DNA of 26,128 nucleotides. It comes from Acidimicrobiaceae bacterium. Its GTDB lineage: Bacteria > Actinomycetota > Acidimicrobiia > Acidimicrobiales > Microtrichaceae. Location: NCBI GenBank assembly GCA_003514205.1, contig DORQ01000178.1, forward strand, positions 406 to 26,533. The letters run 5' to 3'. Below are positions 23,330 through 26,128 of the stretch, in pieces (within the stretch, counting starts at the first letter, position 1; each line of letters starts with the position of its first letter). The position numbers and the translations under genes were made by a program. The notes beneath the pieces are model-generated. The model saw only the letters and a list, made by a program, of their open reading frames with translations, did no database searches and was not told the DNA's origin.

Positions 23330-25159
23330 ATGGAACGACTGTTTGCGGGCGTATTGGCCCCAATGCGATTTCCGCTTCAAGTGGCGATCGATGCTGTGGC
23401 ATGGTTCGCTGCGCTGTATTTGGCAGCCCTATTGCGTTATGAGTTCAAGTTCGAGGAAGTCAATTTCGCGGGTGTATTGCTCGTTGGGGTACTCGCCGCA
23501 GTAGCTCAAATGGTGATTGGATCTCTCATCGGTCTGTATATTCACCGCTGGAGGTACGGCACTTTTGGGGAAATCGCTGGCCTCGCGAGGACGCTTGTTC
23601 CAGTCGGTGGGGTGGTCGTCCTCGCCAACCGGTTCCTTCTAGGCCATCGTCTTCCTGTGAGCGCTACCGCAATTGCCCTGGGCCTGGCTGCGATAGCGAT
23701 GGCTGCAGCGAGATTCGGCTGGCGACTGCTGCTTGATCGCTATCATCACACTGCTGGCGCCGAAGCGGAACCAGTGATCATCTATGGCGCAGGTTCGGGA
23801 GGCGAGCAAGTCATTCGGTCCATGATGCAGCCCGGCTCTCCATATCGGCCTGTCGCCCTCATTGATGACGACCGGGACCTTAGAAACCTTCGGATTAGAA
23901 ACGTCCGAGTCTGGGGAGGTCGCGAACGCCTCGCAGCGGTCGTCGAGCGGTTTGGTGTCAAGTCCGTCGTATTGGCGATGCCTGGAGCCCCGGGGGATCT
24001 CGTTCGTGAGCTGGTAGAGATCTGCGATGACCTGGAGTTGGCGACGCTGGTTCTGCCTCCTGTCTCCTCTCTCTTTGGGGCAGCGGTTGGAGTCAAGGAC
24101 ATTCGGCCCCTGACCGAAGCTGATTACCTTGGCAGGCGTGAACTCAATACCGATATAGACGCCGTAGCGAACTACCTCACAGGTCGACGAGTGTTGGTGA
24201 CCGGGGCTGGTGGATCGATTGGTTCAGAGCTATGCCGCCAACTTCAGCGGTTTGCCCCGGAGAGCGTTGTCATGCTCGATCGTGATGAATCGGCTCTCCA
24301 AGCGGTCCAGGTGTCCATTGAGGGACGTGGGCTGCTTGATTCCAGAGAGTTAGTCGTCGCTTCGATCCGTGACCTTGATCGCCTTCGCGAGGTGTTCGAT
24401 GAGCACCGTCCTGAGGTTGTCTTTCATGCGGCAGCGCTGAAGCACCTGTCTCTCTTGGAAATGCACCCAGAAGAGGGTTTCAAAACCAATGTGCTTGGCA
24501 CGCAGAATATGCTCGAAGTAGCTCAGGACTTCGGCGTGACGACGTTCGTCAACATCTCGACTGACAAGGCTGCGGATCCCAGTTCGGTCCTCGGGCGTAC
24601 GAAGCGACTGGCTGAGCGACTGACCTCGAATGCCGCACGAACATCTCAGGGCGCATTCATGAGCGTTCGATTCGGCAATGTGCTGGGCAGCAGAGGGTCA
24701 GTTCTTCCACTATTCCGGGCGCAAATTGAGCGCGGCGGTCCCATTACCGTGACCCATCCAGAGGTGACTCGTTTCTTCATGACGATTGAGGAGGCTTGCC
24801 AGTTGGTAATCCAAGCTGGAGCAGTCGGCGGAGATGGTGACGTGATGGTCCTGGACATGGGCGAATCGGTCCGTATCGACGACTTGGCCAAGCGTTTGAT
24901 TAAGGAAGCTGATCGGCCGATCGAAATCGTCTATACAGGACTTCGGCCTGGGGAGAAGCTCGACGAGGTCCTCTTCGGGCCGGATGAAACTGCGGTGGCA
25001 TCCGCCCACCCGCTCATCTCCTCGGTCTCGGTACCGCCTATCACTCCCGCTCAGGTCTTCCACTCCCAGGAGCCAGCGAACTCGCAGCTCGTTGTCGACC
25101 TTCGAGGAACCTCTCAAGACGGCGCCTATTCGGGCGCTACTGGCACACAGGACGTCTAA
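23330..25159 (+). CDS. Membrane-bound UDP-HexNAc 4,6-dehydratase (WbpM/PglF/CapD type)
   Basis: This 609-aa protein has four N-terminal helices (within about 14-135), a first nucleotide-binding fold (IIYGAGSGGEQVIRSM, about 150-165) and a C-terminal SDR dehydratase domain with VTGAGGSIGSEL (290-301). It would convert UDP-GlcNAc to a UDP-4-keto-6-deoxy sugar at the membrane. The active-site segment STDKAADPSSVLGRTKR (410-426) keeps the Asp-Lys pair (D412, K413) and the later lysine K425. The position that is Tyr in short dehydratases and Met in WbpM/PglF is Leu (L421). The ATG at 23243 adds 29 residues unlike the family, so ATG 23330 is preferred. The convergent aminotransferase downstream would use the product to make a UDP-4-amino-4,6-dideoxy sugar. 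Confidence 0.88.
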   Translation: MERLFAGVLAPMRFPLQVAIDAVAWFAALYLAALLRYEFKFEEVNFAGVLLVGVLAAVAQMVIGSLIGLYIHRWRYGTFGEIAGLARTLVPVGGVVVLANRFLLGHRLPVSATAIALGLAAIAMAAARFGWRLLLDRYHHTAGAEAEPVIIYGAGSGGEQVIRSMMQPGSPYRPVALIDDDRDLRNLRIRNVRVWGGRERLAAVVERFGVKSVVLAMPGAPGDLVRELVEICDDLELATLVLPPVSSLFGAAVGVKDIRPLTEADYLGRRELNTDIDAVANYLTGRRVLVTGAGGSIGSELCRQLQRFAPESVVMLDRDESALQAVQVSIEGRGLLDSRELVVASIRDLDRLREVFDEHRPEVVFHAAALKHLSLLEMHPEEGFKTNVLGTQNMLEVAQDFGVTTFVNISTDKAADPSSVLGRTKRLAERLTSNAARTSQGAFMSVRFGNVLGSRGSVLPLFRAQIERGGPITVTHPEVTRFFMTIEEACQLVIQAGAVGGDGDVMVLDMGESVRIDDLAKRLIKEADRPIEIVYTGLRPGEKLDEVLFGPDETAVASAHPLISSVSVPPITPAQVFHSQEPANSQLVVDLRGTSQDGAYSGATGTQDV

Positions 25160-25199
25160 CGTTCTCGCGATCAGTTCGCTCGTTAGGTGCCATTTCCAG

Positions 25200-25218
25200 A
25201 AGTCCTAGCCAAGGACTT
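25200..25218. terminator. Hairpin across the aminotransferase stop in a convergent gap
   Basis: AAGTCCT-AGCCA-AGGACTT is a perfect 7-bp stem with a 5-base loop. It contains the stop codon of the - strand aminotransferase and begins 40 bases after the dehydratase stop. It reads as a hairpin on both strands, so it could end both transcripts, but no T-run follows on either side. Confidence 0.35.
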
Positions 25219-26128
25219 CAAAGAGGGCGTCAACAACGCGCTGTTGATCCTTCTCTGTCAGGGCTGATCCGCTTGGCAGACAGACCCCACGGTGAAAGAC
25301 CTCTTCTGCCACAGCGCCGCCCCAATGTTCTGAGAATGAAAACACCGGTTGAAGATGCATGGGTTTCCAGGCGTTCCTTGCCTCGATCCTCGCCTCCATC
25401 AGGGTCTCGATGACGACGTTTGGAGTGGCCGTTGCCTCTGCCGGATCCAGACAGATCACCGTAAGCCAAGCGTTTGACCTTCCGCGTGGATCCTGCGGCT
25501 GGAAAGAGAGCCCTTTCACTCGGCCTAGCTCGCGTTCGTACCGCTCACGGACTTCGTGCCGCCGCTCGATCTTTGTGGGCAGTCCGCCGAGCTGTCCGCG
25601 TCCAACGGCAGCTAGAAGGTTCGAGAGCCGATAGTTGTAGCCGACCTCCTCATGTTCATAGTGCGCGACTGGCATGCGCGCCTGGGTGGAGAGGTGACGT
25701 ACCTTCTGGGCCAACTCGGCATCGTCGGTCACGAACATACCGCCGCCGCTGGTGGTCATGATCTTGTTGCCGTTGAAGGAGAATGCTGCACCTGCACCAA
25801 ATCCGCCAGCGGGGCGACCATTCCAGGTCGCTCCGAGTGCCTCGGCGGCATCCTCCAGCACTGGGACTTCGAACCTGTCGGCGATGTCGAGGATCTCGTC
25901 GTAGTTTGCGCACTCGCCATAGAGGTCAACGGGAATGATGGCGGCGGGGAGCGCTCCTCGTGAAGCTCGTTCCAGGAGTAGCTCCTCAAGCAGCGCCGGA
26001 TCGATGTTCCAGGTGTTCCGCTCGGAATCGACGAAGACGGGGGTTGCGCCAACGTAACGGACTGCGAACGCAGTCGCCGCAAATGTCATGGTTGGCACCA
26101 CCACTTCATCACCGGAGGAGACTCCGAG
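25205..26128 (-). CDS. DegT/DnrJ/EryC1-type sugar aminotransferase, 5' end outside window
   Basis: The C-terminal 307 residues of a PLP-dependent nucleotide-sugar aminotransferase are present; the reading frame continues past the right edge. The first visible part, LGVSSGDEVVVPTMTFAATA, is the canonical N-terminal core of the family, so probably only some 50-70 residues are missing. The PLP-binding Asp lies in VLEDAAEALGA, and the Schiff-base lysine in FSFNGNKIMTTSGGGMFVT. That form is common among EpsN/PglE-like enzymes, which aminate C4 of UDP-4-keto-6-deoxy-HexNAc. The preceding convergent gene encodes the matching dehydratase, which supports this substrate; it remains inference. The GTG at 26104 is internal, not the start. 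Confidence 0.9.
   Translation of the reverse strand, partial: LGVSSGDEVVVPTMTFAATAFAVRYVGATPVFVDSERNTWNIDPALLEELLLERASRGALPAAIIPVDLYGECANYDEILDIADRFEVPVLEDAAEALGATWNGRPAGGFGAGAAFSFNGNKIMTTSGGGMFVTDDAELAQKVRHLSTQARMPVAHYEHEEVGYNYRLSNLLAAVGRGQLGGLPTKIERRHEVRERYERELGRVKGLSFQPQDPRGRSNAWLTVICLDPAEATATPNVVIETLMEARIEARNAWKPMHLQPVFSFSEHWGGAVAEEVFHRGVCLPSGSALTEKDQQRVVDALFEVLG

Noticed and set aside
19135..26128. Glycan region as a recent mobile island
   Set aside because: No integrase, transposase, tRNA gene or direct repeats were seen, and base composition by eye resembles the respiratory part.

Overview
The window looks like a chromosomal segment of a moderately GC-rich actinobacterium. A member of the class Acidimicrobiia is my best guess, from the NuoA-N sequences, the frequent GTG starts and the way a bc complex sits directly upstream of nuoA. 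That placement is inference from family resemblance, not a computed phylogeny. The window has two parts that meet at a convergent junction near 19135-19181.

Region 1 (1-19134, all + strand) is a respiratory gene string. It opens inside the C-terminal part of a quinol:cytochrome c reductase cytochrome b. Next come a Rieske iron-sulfur protein with an internal twin-arginine motif, a membrane-anchored dihaem cytochrome c, and a three-helix membrane protein of unknown family. A complete 14-gene NADH:quinone oxidoreductase (complex I) set in the canonical order nuoA-nuoN follows. From the dihaem cytochrome onward, every junction is either a 1-4 bp overlap or a gap of at most 5 bp, so translational coupling and one long transcript are likely. 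The genes would carry electrons from NADH through FMN and the Fe-S chain (NuoF/E/G/I/B) to menaquinone or ubiquinone, with proton pumping by NuoH/J/K/L/M/N. Quinol electrons would then pass through cytochrome b, Rieske and the dihaem cytochrome c to a terminal oxidase that is not in this window.

Region 2 (19135-26128) is a cell-surface glycan locus. Four genes run on the - strand from a divergent intergenic region near 23119-23329: a UDP-HexNAc 6-dehydrogenase, a NodB-type polysaccharide deacetylase, a GT4 glycosyltransferase and a low-molecular-weight protein tyrosine phosphatase. In the opposite direction runs a membrane-bound UDP-HexNAc 4,6-dehydratase of the WbpM/PglF type. It converges on a DegT/DnrJ-type sugar aminotransferase that is cut by the right edge of the window. 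Dehydratase plus aminotransferase is the standard pair for making a UDP-4-amino-4,6-dideoxy-HexNAc. With the UDP-uronate enzyme, glycosyltransferase, deacetylase and phosphatase this suggests an exopolysaccharide, capsule or glycoprotein-glycan pathway.

No rRNA, tRNA, CRISPR array, insertion sequence or prophage gene was seen. No intergenic gap exceeds about 215 bp. The most interesting unexplained item is the 372-aa membrane protein wedged between the bc complex and nuoA. I did not find a clearly new multi-gene system.
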